Shown here in pieces: positions 21,404 to 30,028 of a stretch of DNA of 41,550 nt. The first letter of the stretch is position 1, and each line of letters opens with the position of its first letter. Where the stretch lies: positions 1 through 41,550 of the forward strand of contig JAVCCE010000074.1 in NCBI GenBank assembly GCA_030765645.1. Reading direction: 5' to 3'. The translations under genes and the position numbers were made by a program. Under the pieces are notes generated by a model. That model did not search any database and was not told the DNA's origin. It worked only from the letters and a program-made list of their open reading frames with translations. This stretch comes from Candidatus Hinthialibacter antarcticus. Lineage in GTDB: Bacteria > Hinthialibacterota > Hinthialibacteria > Hinthialibacterales > Hinthialibacteraceae.

Positions 21404-23208
21404 GGGGCGGCCTCCGTCGCGGCGAAGTCGCGCATAGGTTTGTCGAGATCAACGCCCGGCTTGGCGATGACGATGTTATCAATCACGAGAATATCAATAT
21501 CAGTCATACAGAAGCAATGATACGCGTCAACATGGTCGCACACGATGGGCTCGCCGCGCACGTTGAAACTGGTGTTGACGATCATCGGGCAGCCAGTTTG
21601 TTTGTCGAATTCAGCGACGATTTCATAAAAAAACGGGTTGCGCTCGGCGTTGACGGTTTGCAGCCGCACCGAGTTATCAACGTGGGTCACGGCGGGAACA
21701 TCCGAACGCGGCGTGTTGAGTTTAGCAAAGCCCGCCTGCGCGTCGTCCTGGTTGATGCGCTTATCTTCATTGATGGGCATGACGAACAGCATGTACGGGC
21801 TGGGGATATCAATATCAAAATAATCTTTGACGCGTTCTTCGAGAATCGCCGGAGCAAACGGGCGGAACGATTCGCGGTATTTCACCTTGCGGTTGATGCG
21901 CGACTGGCTTTCGGGGTCGCGCGGGTCGCCCAGAATGCTGCGGGCGCCGAGTGCGCGCGGGCCGAACTCCATGCGCCCCTGGCACAGGCCGACGATGTAG
22001 CCCGCGCCGATCCATTGCGCGATGCGCCCCGGCAGAGCGGCGGCGTCTTCTTGGTTATGCTCACGACCCAAGCCATCGAGATATTCTTTCGCGCTCGCAG
22101 CCTCAACCTTCGGCCCTAAATAGGCGCCGTTCATTGCGTCGGTGAGTTGCGCGCGTGGATTGCCTAACACCTGATGCCAGACTTGCATCGCCGCGCCAAT
22201 GGCGCCGCCGGGGTCGTTGGCGGCGGGCTGTATATAGATATTGTCGAATATTTTCTCGCGATAAATGGCGCCGTTGCCCACGCAGTTCAGCGCCACGCCT
22301 CCCGCCATGCACAGGTTTGACTTGCTCGTCATCTCTTTTGCGGTTCGCGCAAGTTTTACCATCGCCTCACTGCAAACCGACTGCACTGAGGCGGCGACAT
22401 CCATGTGGAACTGCTCAATCGGATCGCGGGGGTGACGCTTGGGCTGGCCCAACAGGCGCCCCAAACGCGGCGAGATCATGGTCAGGCCGAATTGATAGCG
22501 AAAGTATTTCAGGTTGAGCGCAATCGAACCGTCGGCTTTCAAGTCGATGACTTCGTTGCGCAGTTGCTCAACATATTTCGGCTCGCCGTAAGGCGCGAGG
22601 CCCATCACTTTGTATTCATCAAAATTCACCGCGAAGCCGAGGTATTGAGTCATCGCGCTATAGAACAGCCCCAGCGAGTGAGGAAAATGCTGCTCCTTCA
22701 TCAGGCGAATCTGGTTGCCTTCGCCCACGCCGATAGATGTACACGCCCACTCGCCTACAGCGTCAACGACGAGAAGCGCCGCGTCATCAAAGGGGCTGCA
22801 AAAAAACGCCGAGGCGGCGTGCGACTCATGGTGGCGCGAGAAATAAATCGGCCCTTCATACCCCGGCAGGCGGGCGTCGATTTGCTTGGGGATTTTCAGT
22901 TTTTCTTTCAGCCACACTGGGATACTGGCCTTAAACGAGGCGTAACTCTGAAAGGGATATTCTAAGTATGACTGCAACAGGCGGCTGAACGTCTGGATCG
23001 GCTTGTCATAATAGGCGACCGCATCCAGCGCATCGGGTTCGACCCCGCCCTCAGCCAGGCAAAACTCAATCGCCTTCTCGGGAAAACGCGCATCGCCCTT
23101 GCGCCGCGAGAAGCGCTCTTCTTGGGCGGCGGCGACGATATGCCCGTCTTTGACAAGACACGCGGCGCTGTCGTGATAGAATGCGGATATGCCTAAAATT
23201 GCTGTCAT
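21400..23208 (-). CDS. Carbamoyltransferase, NodU/CmcH/TobZ family
   Basis: The 602-residue product transfers a carbamoyl group from carbamoyl phosphate to a hydroxyl through a carbamoyl-adenylate. The N-terminal Kae1-like domain begins ILGISAFYHDSAACLV (H12, D13) and contains the metal-binding HHESHAASAF (residues 126-135), VVDAVGEW, YKVMGLAPYG and the GGVALNCVGN segment. The C-terminal YrdC-like domain includes GRMEFGPRALGARSIL, REPFRPFAPA-type SFRPFAPAIL, and NTSFNVRGEPIV. The open frame reaches 23364, but the family N-terminus fixes the ATG at 23208. No clear ribosome binding site precedes it, so it may be leaderless. It heads the cassette of five linked genes. The acceptor is not deducible. 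Confidence 0.95.
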   Translation of the reverse strand: MTAILGISAFYHDSAACLVKDGHIVAAAQEERFSRRKGDARFPEKAIEFCLAEGGVEPDALDAVAYYDKPIQTFSRLLQSYLEYPFQSYASFKASIPVWLKEKLKIPKQIDARLPGYEGPIYFSRHHESHAASAFFCSPFDDAALLVVDAVGEWACTSIGVGEGNQIRLMKEQHFPHSLGLFYSAMTQYLGFAVNFDEYKVMGLAPYGEPKYVEQLRNEVIDLKADGSIALNLKYFRYQFGLTMISPRLGRLLGQPKRHPRDPIEQFHMDVAASVQSVCSEAMVKLARTAKEMTSKSNLCMAGGVALNCVGNGAIYREKIFDNIYIQPAANDPGGAIGAAMQVWHQVLGNPRAQLTDAMNGAYLGPKVEAASAKEYLDGLGREHNQEDAAALPGRIAQWIGAGYIVGLCQGRMEFGPRALGARSILGDPRDPESQSRINRKVKYRESFRPFAPAILEERVKDYFDIDIPSPYMLFVMPINEDKRINQDDAQAGFAKLNTPRSDVPAVTHVDNSVRLQTVNAERNPFFYEIVAEFDKQTGCPMIVNTSFNVRGEPIVCDHVDAYHCFCMTDIDILVIDNIVIAKPGVDLDKPMRDFAATEAAP

Positions 23209-23823
23209 TGCGTTGATTTTTCGTGGTTGATCAATTATTGCTCCAATGGAAGCAACGAACGGGTATGGTACATTTAATCGCCCCATTCTCAAAGGAATAG
23301 CGTCCCGTTTGACGTTCAATGCCCAACACTGCTGTGGGAGGGCGAGGCTCCCGCCGAGCCGCAAAAATGAGATTGGCTTTCTGATTGATCCGGCTCACCA
23401 GGAGCCAGCCTGCCGCAGTCTGCTAGCCGGAGGCTAGGCAGGGTTCGCCCTCTCAGTGAACTGATGAAGCGGCAGCGTAGTTCCTTCTCCCTCTGGGAGA
23501 AGGTGAGGATGAGGGAGAATTTTTCCAGCGCCGCCTTGGCTCGCCAACCCGTCTGCGAGCAGGTTGCTTTTTCAGCCCCCTTTTTCAAGGGGGGACGGCG
23601 CGGCAAGCGCCAGGGGGGATTCGGGCGCAACACGTTGCGCCCCTACAGGGCTGATCTATTTTTATTTCGTTGCATCCAGCGCCGCTTTGCTCTTGCCACC
23701 CCACTTAAATCTGATCTAATCTAACGGTGCGATCCCTCAATATATTTTAGTTTTAATCTCAAGGACTAATAACAGTATGTGTTAAAAAAATCTACTTAAA
23801 CAAAAAAAGGAAGTGAGAAAAGC
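23209..23823. other. Repeat-rich intergenic region between cassette and cyclase gene
   Basis: No gene is seen in these 615 bases. About 23330-23450 contains a GAGGCTCCCGCCGAGCC palindrome and a TGCCGCAGTCTGC / GCTAGCCGGAGGCTAGGCAGG segment. 23484-23516 holds the CTCCCTCTGGGAGAAGGTGAGG type of dispersed repeat. 23574-23624 is family C. From about 23720 the composition becomes AT-rich and leads into the cyclase gene. Such stacking suggests a tolerant insertion site. Confidence 0.6.
23574..23624 (+). repeat. Dispersed repeat, family C, copy 2
   Basis: The core reads CCCCCTTTTTCAAGGGGGG, then ACGGCGC, a short GC stretch, and CAGGGGGGATTCGGG. It matches the minus-strand reading of 5364-5413 and the plus strand of 39822-39872. 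The neighbouring GCCTTGGCTCGCCA segment is also shared with 5345-5365. Confidence 0.65.
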
Positions 23824-24717
23824 ATGAAAAGAAACATGGTTTCTTATGGAATAACTGCTTTTATTGATATTTTAGGTTTTAGCGAAAAAGTTTTGTCGGC
23901 AAAAACTTATGAAGATATTAATGAAATACAATTATTGCTTGAGAAAATTCAAAAAGAATTTGATTTCAAAACAAAGGATTCATCAATAAAAGATGTTCAA
24001 AAACTATACAAAAAAAAGGTTCTTGCATTTTCAGATTGCGTAGTGATCAATATCCCATTAAAATCTAACGCTACCAAATATGACGGAACATTTGATCCTT
24101 TAATGATTGAATTATCTAACTTTGCTATCGCTCAAGGATCATGCGTGCAAAATGGCTTATTTCTCAGGGGAGGAATTGATTTAGGATGGTGGTTTCAATC
24201 TAGGACATCTTTAATAAGCAAAAGCTTGGTAAGTGCTTATAAGATTGAGAAACTTGCCAAGATGCCTATAATTGCATTGTCAAAGGGTTTTTACAATTTC
24301 CTTTCTAAGCACAAGCATAGAGATTATTATTGCAATGAACTAGATCCAGTAAAAGATTTATTTAAAAAATACAAATCAATTAAAAATGGAATAGAAGTTT
24401 GGTATTTAGATTATATTTCAATTTGCTTAGATTCATTAGACTGGAGACTTTCTGAAAGACAGGTTGAAGAACACAGAAATGCGACTCCCGATAAAAAAAC
24501 CAAGATCGAAAGAAATGGGTATCGTAAAAATACAGATAACTGGCTTATTAAGCATGCGCAGAAAATTGAAGAATCATATGTTAATTCTCCTGATAACAAT
24601 GTGTGTGAAAAATATTCTTGGTTGTCTAAATATCATAATAGGATGGTCAACGGTTATTCAAAAAATCCTAAATGTAAATGCAGTTTAGCAAGAGCAAGGA
24701 AGAAAAAAAACTCTTAG
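23824..24717 (+). CDS. Class III nucleotidyl-cyclase-like protein
   Basis: The 297-residue product shows the pattern of a class III adenylyl/guanylyl cyclase homology domain: AFIDILGFSEKV with D15 as first metal ligand, AFSDCVVINI with D71 as second, LRGGIDLGWWF at 114-124, and the SLVSAYKIEKLAKMPIIALSK segment where these proteins bind nucleotide. The last 90 residues are basic and unrecognised. It is stand-alone, with no sensor domain or transmembrane segment. The gene is AT-rich (16 G/C in the 60 bases 23881-23940) and sits beside a repeat tract, suggesting transfer. Pycsar anti-phage cyclases share this fold, but no effector gene is adjacent. GGAAGTGAG precedes the ATG. Confidence 0.65.
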   Translation: MKRNMVSYGITAFIDILGFSEKVLSAKTYEDINEIQLLLEKIQKEFDFKTKDSSIKDVQKLYKKKVLAFSDCVVINIPLKSNATKYDGTFDPLMIELSNFAIAQGSCVQNGLFLRGGIDLGWWFQSRTSLISKSLVSAYKIEKLAKMPIIALSKGFYNFLSKHKHRDYYCNELDPVKDLFKKYKSIKNGIEVWYLDYISICLDSLDWRLSERQVEEHRNATPDKKTKIERNGYRKNTDNWLIKHAQKIEESYVNSPDNNVCEKYSWLSKYHNRMVNGYSKNPKCKCSLARARKKKNS

Positions 24718-24797
24718 TATTTAATTACAATTAAGTATTCAAAGAGCTCTTACACATATTATAGAATCGAAGAAGCGGATCATTTTCGCTCCCCTCA

Positions 24798-27700
24798 TTA
24801 CTCATACAACATCCATTCTTTGATCCCCGTGGCGCCGCCGTCGCGGAAGATGGAATACTGATTGGCGTCCAGGTCGTATTCAAAAATATCAAACCCGTCA
24901 TCGCGCTCGATCATTAGCATCCCGTCGCTGATGGATTGGACATTAGAAATTGTCGGCTGACCAAGAAACGGCTCGGCGATGGTGATGTGGCGCGTTTGGT
25001 TCACGCCGTCGCGGCGGGCGATCACTACCGGATGCGTTCGCGGCAACGATTGCGACGGCCCCTTCGCGAGAAAATATTTCGTCGCCCCGCCGCCCGCAAA
25101 GGCCAGCTGCAAGCCGCGCACTTCGCCGAGATGGATGGCATCGTTGCTCCAGGTTTGGATGTTGTCGATCCAGATGCGGTAGAACCCCTCAAAGCCCGAC
25201 GCGCCGCTCAATCGAAATTGCAGAACATGGGTGCGCAATGGGTCTTCAAACGAAAATTCCGGCTGCGTTAGATCAATGTCAGCCTGGTTCCATTCTCCGA
25301 TGGGTAATTCACCCTGCACGCCAATAATGAAGTGGTCGCGCTGGTTTGGGTTGAGTCCGTTCAGTGCAATTGAAAACTGGCTGAAGGTGGCGGCCTCGAT
25401 TTTATAATCAAAGGTCAATCGTTGCGGCGCCGGGGCGGACGGGTTCACAATTTCATACGATTTGCCGATGCTGTTAAAGCCGCGCGGAATCACGATCCAT
25501 TGCAGCGAATGTTCGCCCTGGGTCGCGTCGGTCGCCAGCCCGACGTTGCCGCTCCAATCGTTGAGCGTCTCGCAGTCGTCAGCAAAGCCGAACCGATGAC
25601 GCGCTTGGATCATGAACGGCGCATCGGTTTCCGCTTCTAAAATGCCCACCGCTTCTCCCTGCCCGAACAGGCGCGGCGCTTCGAGATATTGATAGCCGGT
25701 GGTTGAGTCGCGCCATACCTGCGCGTCTTCAGAAACCTGAAATGCTTGCACGCCGTCAAACGCGCCCAGCGTGTGAAAAACGAAATCATAAGGCGCAGGG
25801 CCATCGGCGACTTCGTCGATGATGATGAGATAGTCTTCACCCACCAGCGCCGCCGTGCGGTCAACGCTGCCTTGCGGATACGCCGGTTGGCTGATTTTCG
25901 CCCGCATCACTTGCAGCAACTCATAAAAGGGCGGAAACAAATCAATCGGGCGTTCCAACTCGCTGTCAAACGTCTGTCCGGCTTCGCCCATCATGACGGC
26001 GTTGTGCGCGATGGTGCGGCGAAACCATCCCTCCTGCGTGGGCTGGCTGCTGCTGACCGCGCCGACGTCAGGCAGCCATTCGTTGCCTTGCCCGAACAAC
26101 GAAACATGCAACTTATCAAAATGCCCATGCGCGGCGCCGTGCGGGCCGAAGTCCATCAGCGCGACCGGAAGCGATAGAAAATTGATTCTTCTCAGAATCG
26201 CAACGCCCATCTCTTCTTTCAATGAGGGCGGCGGCGAGAAAAAGGCCGGTTGATAGGCGCGGCCAAAAAAGAGCGTCTCAAAATCTGAACGCGGGCGCCC
26301 CAGTTCCTTATAGATAAATGTGAGAATTCCATCGAACAGATAATTCTCATCATAATGGGCGTTGCAAAATTCATAGAGAATGTCGCGGGAATACACGTTC
26401 TGGTTGGTCGAGTCATTGAGGTTAGGAAACGAACCATCGGGGAACACCATATCCAAAATTGAAACATGAGCGCGTTCGATTATTTCGTCATAGACAGATT
26501 CGCCGTGGGCTTCGGCGGCTTCCATCAAAAGATGAAGCGGCAGCAGCGCAAAGAAGTGATAGCCCACCGAGCCTTCAAACCACAAGCCATCGTCGCGGAT
26601 GGCGTTGGCCTTGAGAAACGCCAGCCCGTTCCCGCCGCGCAGCGCAAACTCGACCATTGAAGAGTCATTGAGAATATAGCCGACCAGGCCCACGGCGGCG
26701 TTGTGCCACGACTGCCAGTTGCTGGTTCCCATCGGGTTGCCGCGAATGATTTCGGCGGCGGGGCGCAGCAGGTTTTCTTCGATGTGAATGCGGTCGGCGT
26801 CGCTAAAGGCCGCGTCCCAACGCGCCAGCGAATATGCCAAGGCAATGCGATGCAGCCAGATGGCCTCGCCCAAGGTCTCGGTGGTAATTCGCGCCGAACG
26901 CACGGTAGTGTTACCGAGAAAATCGTCAAGCGGCCAGGTCTTGTAGCGGGTCGCGTAGTCGGTCAACATCGCGCGCAGTAACTGGGCGTATTCCGGCTTT
27001 GGTTCGAGCGCATAGGCCAGCCCCAGCCCGCGCAGGCGGTTGCTCTGATCGTCGTGATAAAAGCCGCGCCAACCGGCGTCGTATTGCTCGCCCTGATAGA
27101 TGCGCCCGTCGCTGGAACTGATGTGCAGATGCGGTTGTCGCACGTCGAAGATCAGCGGCGCGCCGTCGCCGTCGTTGGGGTCGTCGTCGCCGTCGCCCAC
27201 GCCGTCAGAGATATAGCGCCCCGTCCAGCCCGCTTCGAGATCGAGCACCGGCAGGTTGTCTGCAACCACCGCGTCGCCAAAACGCAACGCGCTGGAATAA
27301 ATCGCTTGCATATCAGCGGGGCCATTGCTTCCACTTTCGCGAATTGCTTGCAGGCGGTCTTCGTCAAAGAAAACATAGCGCGGCGCGCGTTCTTCGGCGG
27401 CGCTGGCCTTGATTCGCAATTCCGCATTGGCGCGAACGATAGGCGTTCCCGCCTCATCGCTGAGCGTGATTCTAAACTGCGCGATTGATCTATCCGCCGC
27501 GTTTTGCGCCGCGCGGATACGCAGGGGGAGGCGCGCCGTCGAAGCGCTCTGCACAACAATCGGCGACAGGTTTTCAACGGTCGCCGCAACCCCGCTGGTT
27601 TGTTCAGCAGAAACAAGAAACGATAGCGATTGCGCGTTGTGGTTCTCAATGCGAAACCGAAACGGGACCGCAGCGCCCGGGGCGCCAGTCATCGAAAGTG

Positions 27701-28559
27701 AACGCGGCAGCAGCAGGTTATCCAGCGAGGGGAACGGATACGCCGACTCAGGCTCCAAATAAAAATAATTAAACCCGTCTCCCTCAATCAGCACGTCGCT
27801 TTTCGGTACCAACAATCGCCACAGCGTTCCCGCTTGTTCAGAGGGAACGTCAGCGACCAGCGTATAGTCGCGATTGATTTCTGCGAGTTCGACGGATGAA
27901 ACTGATTGTTCTGTTGAATCAAACAACTCAATCGTCTGTCCGAGTCCATCAAGGTGTTGGGTGCGCAGGCGTATCGAAACCGCGTTGGGCGGCGCATAAA
28001 AATAGAGCGTCGCCGACTGTTCGGGCTTGAGCAATTCGAGGGTCGAGGGCAATCCAAAAAACGGCGCGTCAACCACCAGCGCATAGCGGCTATCGCGGCT
28101 GGCGTTAGTGCGCAAACGATAGACGCCCGGTTCAGGCAAATTCAACGTCATGGTTTTTTGCGTAACCGGGCCAAACACGCCGCTGGCGGTTGCGTCGCCG
28201 TCGTCAGATGAAATGCCCACCGCGACGCTTTTATCAGACGCGTCGAGCGCAAACACCGCAAAGGCGTCGCTGCCTGCTTCTAAATTAAAATCCTGCTTGA
28301 TGATGGTGAGTTGCAGTTGGGTTCCCGGGACGGAAACCAGCGCCTCGATGTTGCCGCGAACCGCAAGCGGAAATTCGATTTGCGTTTGTTGCAGCAAGGC
28401 CGCGCCTGGTTGGTGCGGTAATCGCAACCATTCGTCGCGCCGCTCTCTATCGGCAAACTGTTGAGCCTCCTGAGGCGACGGGTAGGTATCGCTGGCGGCG
28501 AATGGAATATTGCTAATGAAAACGAGCGACGCAATCCAACAGAAAAACAGGCGGTTCAT
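24798..28559 (-). CDS. Large secreted heparinase II/III or alginate-lyase-like protein
   Basis: The 1253-residue product has a signal peptide (cleavage near FAASD), beta-rich domains (about 30-390, including PPC-like repeats), an Asp-rich probable calcium loop GDGDDDPNDGDG near 448-460, and an alpha-toroid lyase-type domain (about 500-760, with GNPMGTSNWQSWHNAAVG). A heparinase II/III-like beta domain follows (about 800-950, GHFDKLHVSLFGQGNEWLPDVG and RRTIAHNAVMMGE). The C-terminus is another beta-sandwich, possibly carbohydrate-binding. The HxD and N..W/H features are those of PL15/PL17/PL21-type enzymes, so eliminative cleavage of an acidic polysaccharide is likely; substrate unknown. GGGATGA lies upstream of the ATG. 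Confidence 0.8.
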   Translation of the reverse strand: MNRLFFCWIASLVFISNIPFAASDTYPSPQEAQQFADRERRDEWLRLPHQPGAALLQQTQIEFPLAVRGNIEALVSVPGTQLQLTIIKQDFNLEAGSDAFAVFALDASDKSVAVGISSDDGDATASGVFGPVTQKTMTLNLPEPGVYRLRTNASRDSRYALVVDAPFFGLPSTLELLKPEQSATLYFYAPPNAVSIRLRTQHLDGLGQTIELFDSTEQSVSSVELAEINRDYTLVADVPSEQAGTLWRLLVPKSDVLIEGDGFNYFYLEPESAYPFPSLDNLLLPRSLSMTGAPGAAVPFRFRIENHNAQSLSFLVSAEQTSGVAATVENLSPIVVQSASTARLPLRIRAAQNAADRSIAQFRITLSDEAGTPIVRANAELRIKASAAEERAPRYVFFDEDRLQAIRESGSNGPADMQAIYSSALRFGDAVVADNLPVLDLEAGWTGRYISDGVGDGDDDPNDGDGAPLIFDVRQPHLHISSSDGRIYQGEQYDAGWRGFYHDDQSNRLRGLGLAYALEPKPEYAQLLRAMLTDYATRYKTWPLDDFLGNTTVRSARITTETLGEAIWLHRIALAYSLARWDAAFSDADRIHIEENLLRPAAEIIRGNPMGTSNWQSWHNAAVGLVGYILNDSSMVEFALRGGNGLAFLKANAIRDDGLWFEGSVGYHFFALLPLHLLMEAAEAHGESVYDEIIERAHVSILDMVFPDGSFPNLNDSTNQNVYSRDILYEFCNAHYDENYLFDGILTFIYKELGRPRSDFETLFFGRAYQPAFFSPPPSLKEEMGVAILRRINFLSLPVALMDFGPHGAAHGHFDKLHVSLFGQGNEWLPDVGAVSSSQPTQEGWFRRTIAHNAVMMGEAGQTFDSELERPIDLFPPFYELLQVMRAKISQPAYPQGSVDRTAALVGEDYLIIIDEVADGPAPYDFVFHTLGAFDGVQAFQVSEDAQVWRDSTTGYQYLEAPRLFGQGEAVGILEAETDAPFMIQARHRFGFADDCETLNDWSGNVGLATDATQGEHSLQWIVIPRGFNSIGKSYEIVNPSAPAPQRLTFDYKIEAATFSQFSIALNGLNPNQRDHFIIGVQGELPIGEWNQADIDLTQPEFSFEDPLRTHVLQFRLSGASGFEGFYRIWIDNIQTWSNDAIHLGEVRGLQLAFAGGGATKYFLAKGPSQSLPRTHPVVIARRDGVNQTRHITIAEPFLGQPTISNVQSISDGMLMIERDDGFDIFEYDLDANQYSIFRDGGATGIKEWMLYE

Positions 28560-28969
28560 CCATTCATCCCAATCTCAGCGTCAATGCGTCTTTCTCTTAT
28601 GTGTATCGTACCGTATCCGCCAAAGTTACGCAAAAAGCCGTTCTGAAAATCCCTCTTAAAGAAGGTCTACAGGTGATATTGCGATATCCACTCTACGCGA
28701 ATCTATGATATGCTTTATTGTCTCTACGCTTTTTTTTATGATAAGAACACTGAACCGTTTGATTGTTCGCCATGACATGATTTCAGGGGAAAAAAAATGA
28801 CGACTCACAACTCACGCCGTCCGCATCGGCGGCATCGGGGTCGGCGACCGCGGGTCGGGCTGCATCCGCACCGCGAAAACGCTGGGCGCTGAAATTGTTG
28901 CGCTCGCTGACGATTGATTGCGCAACAACCAAGCCGCTTCCGTTGGTTCAGTATAAAATAAATCCACGC
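28560..28969. other. Intergenic interval with oxidoreductase remnant
   Basis: This 410-base interval contains an AT-rich upstream region for a lost plus-strand gene (28670-28790) and the pseudogene at 28797-28917. Otherwise nothing is seen. Confidence 0.6.
28797..28917 (+). pseudogene. Remnant of a Gfo/Idh/MocA-family oxidoreductase
   Basis: AGGGGAAAAAAAATG (ATG at 28797) looks like an intact start. One frame later, from 28819, the sequence reads VRIGGIGVGDRGSGC and continues IRTAKTLGAEIVALADD before TGA at 28915. That is the beta-alpha-beta NAD-binding start of this family (GxGxxG-like GVGDRG, acidic strand-2 end at ADD). A frame shift separates the ATG from this segment, and nothing after the TGA resembles the remaining 300 residues. 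It is therefore a truncated, frameshifted remnant. Confidence 0.75.
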
Positions 28970-29884
28970 TCAGTCTGTCATGTCATAGTGCAGCCGGTAG
29001 TTATGAAAGATATCACCGAGTTTTGAATTCCCATCCACTACGCAAGTATCATAAGCAACGATGCGGTCCACTTTTGGGTAAAATTGCAACCGTCTCAACC
29101 AACCGCCGCCGCCTTCTTCACCCATGCTCTGAAAGTCGGTCAGAATTTCATACACAACGCCGCCCGCGTCATTGATGCTAGTTTGTAATGACAACGCGCC
29201 AACATGCCCGCACACCACCATAAAAATATTGTCGTTGGTTTTGACCAACTGCTCCCAAACCTTCACGCCTGCGTCGTTGCGGCCTTGGGGCGACATGTAC
29301 TTATGCGTCGCCACAATCACGCGGCGGTCGGGATGTTGCTTCATCACGCCGTCCGCCCAAGCGAGAATTTCGTCCGATGGTTCATACTCAAGGTTCACGA
29401 TCATAAACTTCAAGCCATCGACGTCTAAAAAACAATAGTTGTTATCATTGTCGTCGCCCATGCGCCCGCCATACCATTCATTCGTCTCATAATCACTGGC
29501 GGGAAAATATTTGTTGAAGAACGATGAGTCGCGCGTTTCGACGTCCTGGTCGTGATTGCCCGGCGCGACCGTGTATGGAACAACGCCGTCAAGCAGGCGA
29601 TGGGCGTCGCGCGCAATCTTCCACTCATCTTCGTTCTCGTTACGGTTTTGAACGATATCGCCCAAATGAATCACAAACTGAATATTCTGGCTTTCGGCGT
29701 TATCGCGAATCCACTGGCATTGCGCCTGATACAGATGAGGAAATTTTTCAGAATAGAATTGAGTGTCCGGCATCAGCACGATGGTAAAGTAGGGCGGCTT
29801 TTGGTCAGCGTCATCTTGACCAACCGCGTGATACGCCAACACCGTCGCCAATACTACCATCAAGAAAAAATGAAATCGCCGCAT
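28970..29884 (-). CDS. Secreted calcineurin-like metallophosphoesterase
   Basis: The 304-residue product has a signal peptide (MRRFHFFLMVVLATVLAYHA) and a calcineurin-like fold. Metal-binding motifs are in order: MPDTQFY (D of block I), HLGDIVQN (GDxx), APGNHDQD (GNHD), an ATHKYM motif with the later His, and CGHVGA (GHxx). Members hydrolyse phosphomono- or phosphodiesters; substrate unknown. The frame extends to 29941, but GGAGAG seven bases before the ATG at 29884 and the signal peptide decide the start. It is a single gene, divergent from the STAS-domain gene. Confidence 0.9.
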   Translation of the reverse strand: MRRFHFFLMVVLATVLAYHAVGQDDADQKPPYFTIVLMPDTQFYSEKFPHLYQAQCQWIRDNAESQNIQFVIHLGDIVQNRNENEDEWKIARDAHRLLDGVVPYTVAPGNHDQDVETRDSSFFNKYFPASDYETNEWYGGRMGDDNDNNYCFLDVDGLKFMIVNLEYEPSDEILAWADGVMKQHPDRRVIVATHKYMSPQGRNDAGVKVWEQLVKTNDNIFMVVCGHVGALSLQTSINDAGGVVYEILTDFQSMGEEGGGGWLRRLQFYPKVDRIVAYDTCVVDGNSKLGDIFHNYRLHYDMTD

Positions 29885-30028
29885 GGTTTTCTCTCCAATC
29901 GACGCGTGGTCGCGCGTCTTGTTCTTTTTGTAACGAGGCAAAAGGCCGTGATTCAGGATATCTCCTGGCTGCTATTTTGTCTCTCGCTTTATTAAAGCGT
30001 TAAAAAGGTTTGACGGTCGATTGTTAAA

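Noticed and set aside
21517-22119. 200-codon open frame opposite the carbamoyltransferase gene
   Set aside because: It is an antisense shadow of a strongly conserved enzyme gene in GC-rich sequence; its composition is Arg/Ala-rich and unlike a real protein.
23209-23364. N-terminal extension of the carbamoyltransferase frame by 52 codons
   Set aside because: The NodU/CmcH family N-terminus ILGISAFYHDSA begins right after the ATG at 23208; the extension covers spacer sequence.
23464-23724. 86-codon open frame across the repeat tract
   Set aside because: It is made up of family C and other dispersed repeat sequence; coding is accidental.
23824-24717. Complete Pycsar defence system
   Set aside because: Only a cyclase-like gene is present; the next gene is a convergent polysaccharide-lyase-like gene and no effector is seen.
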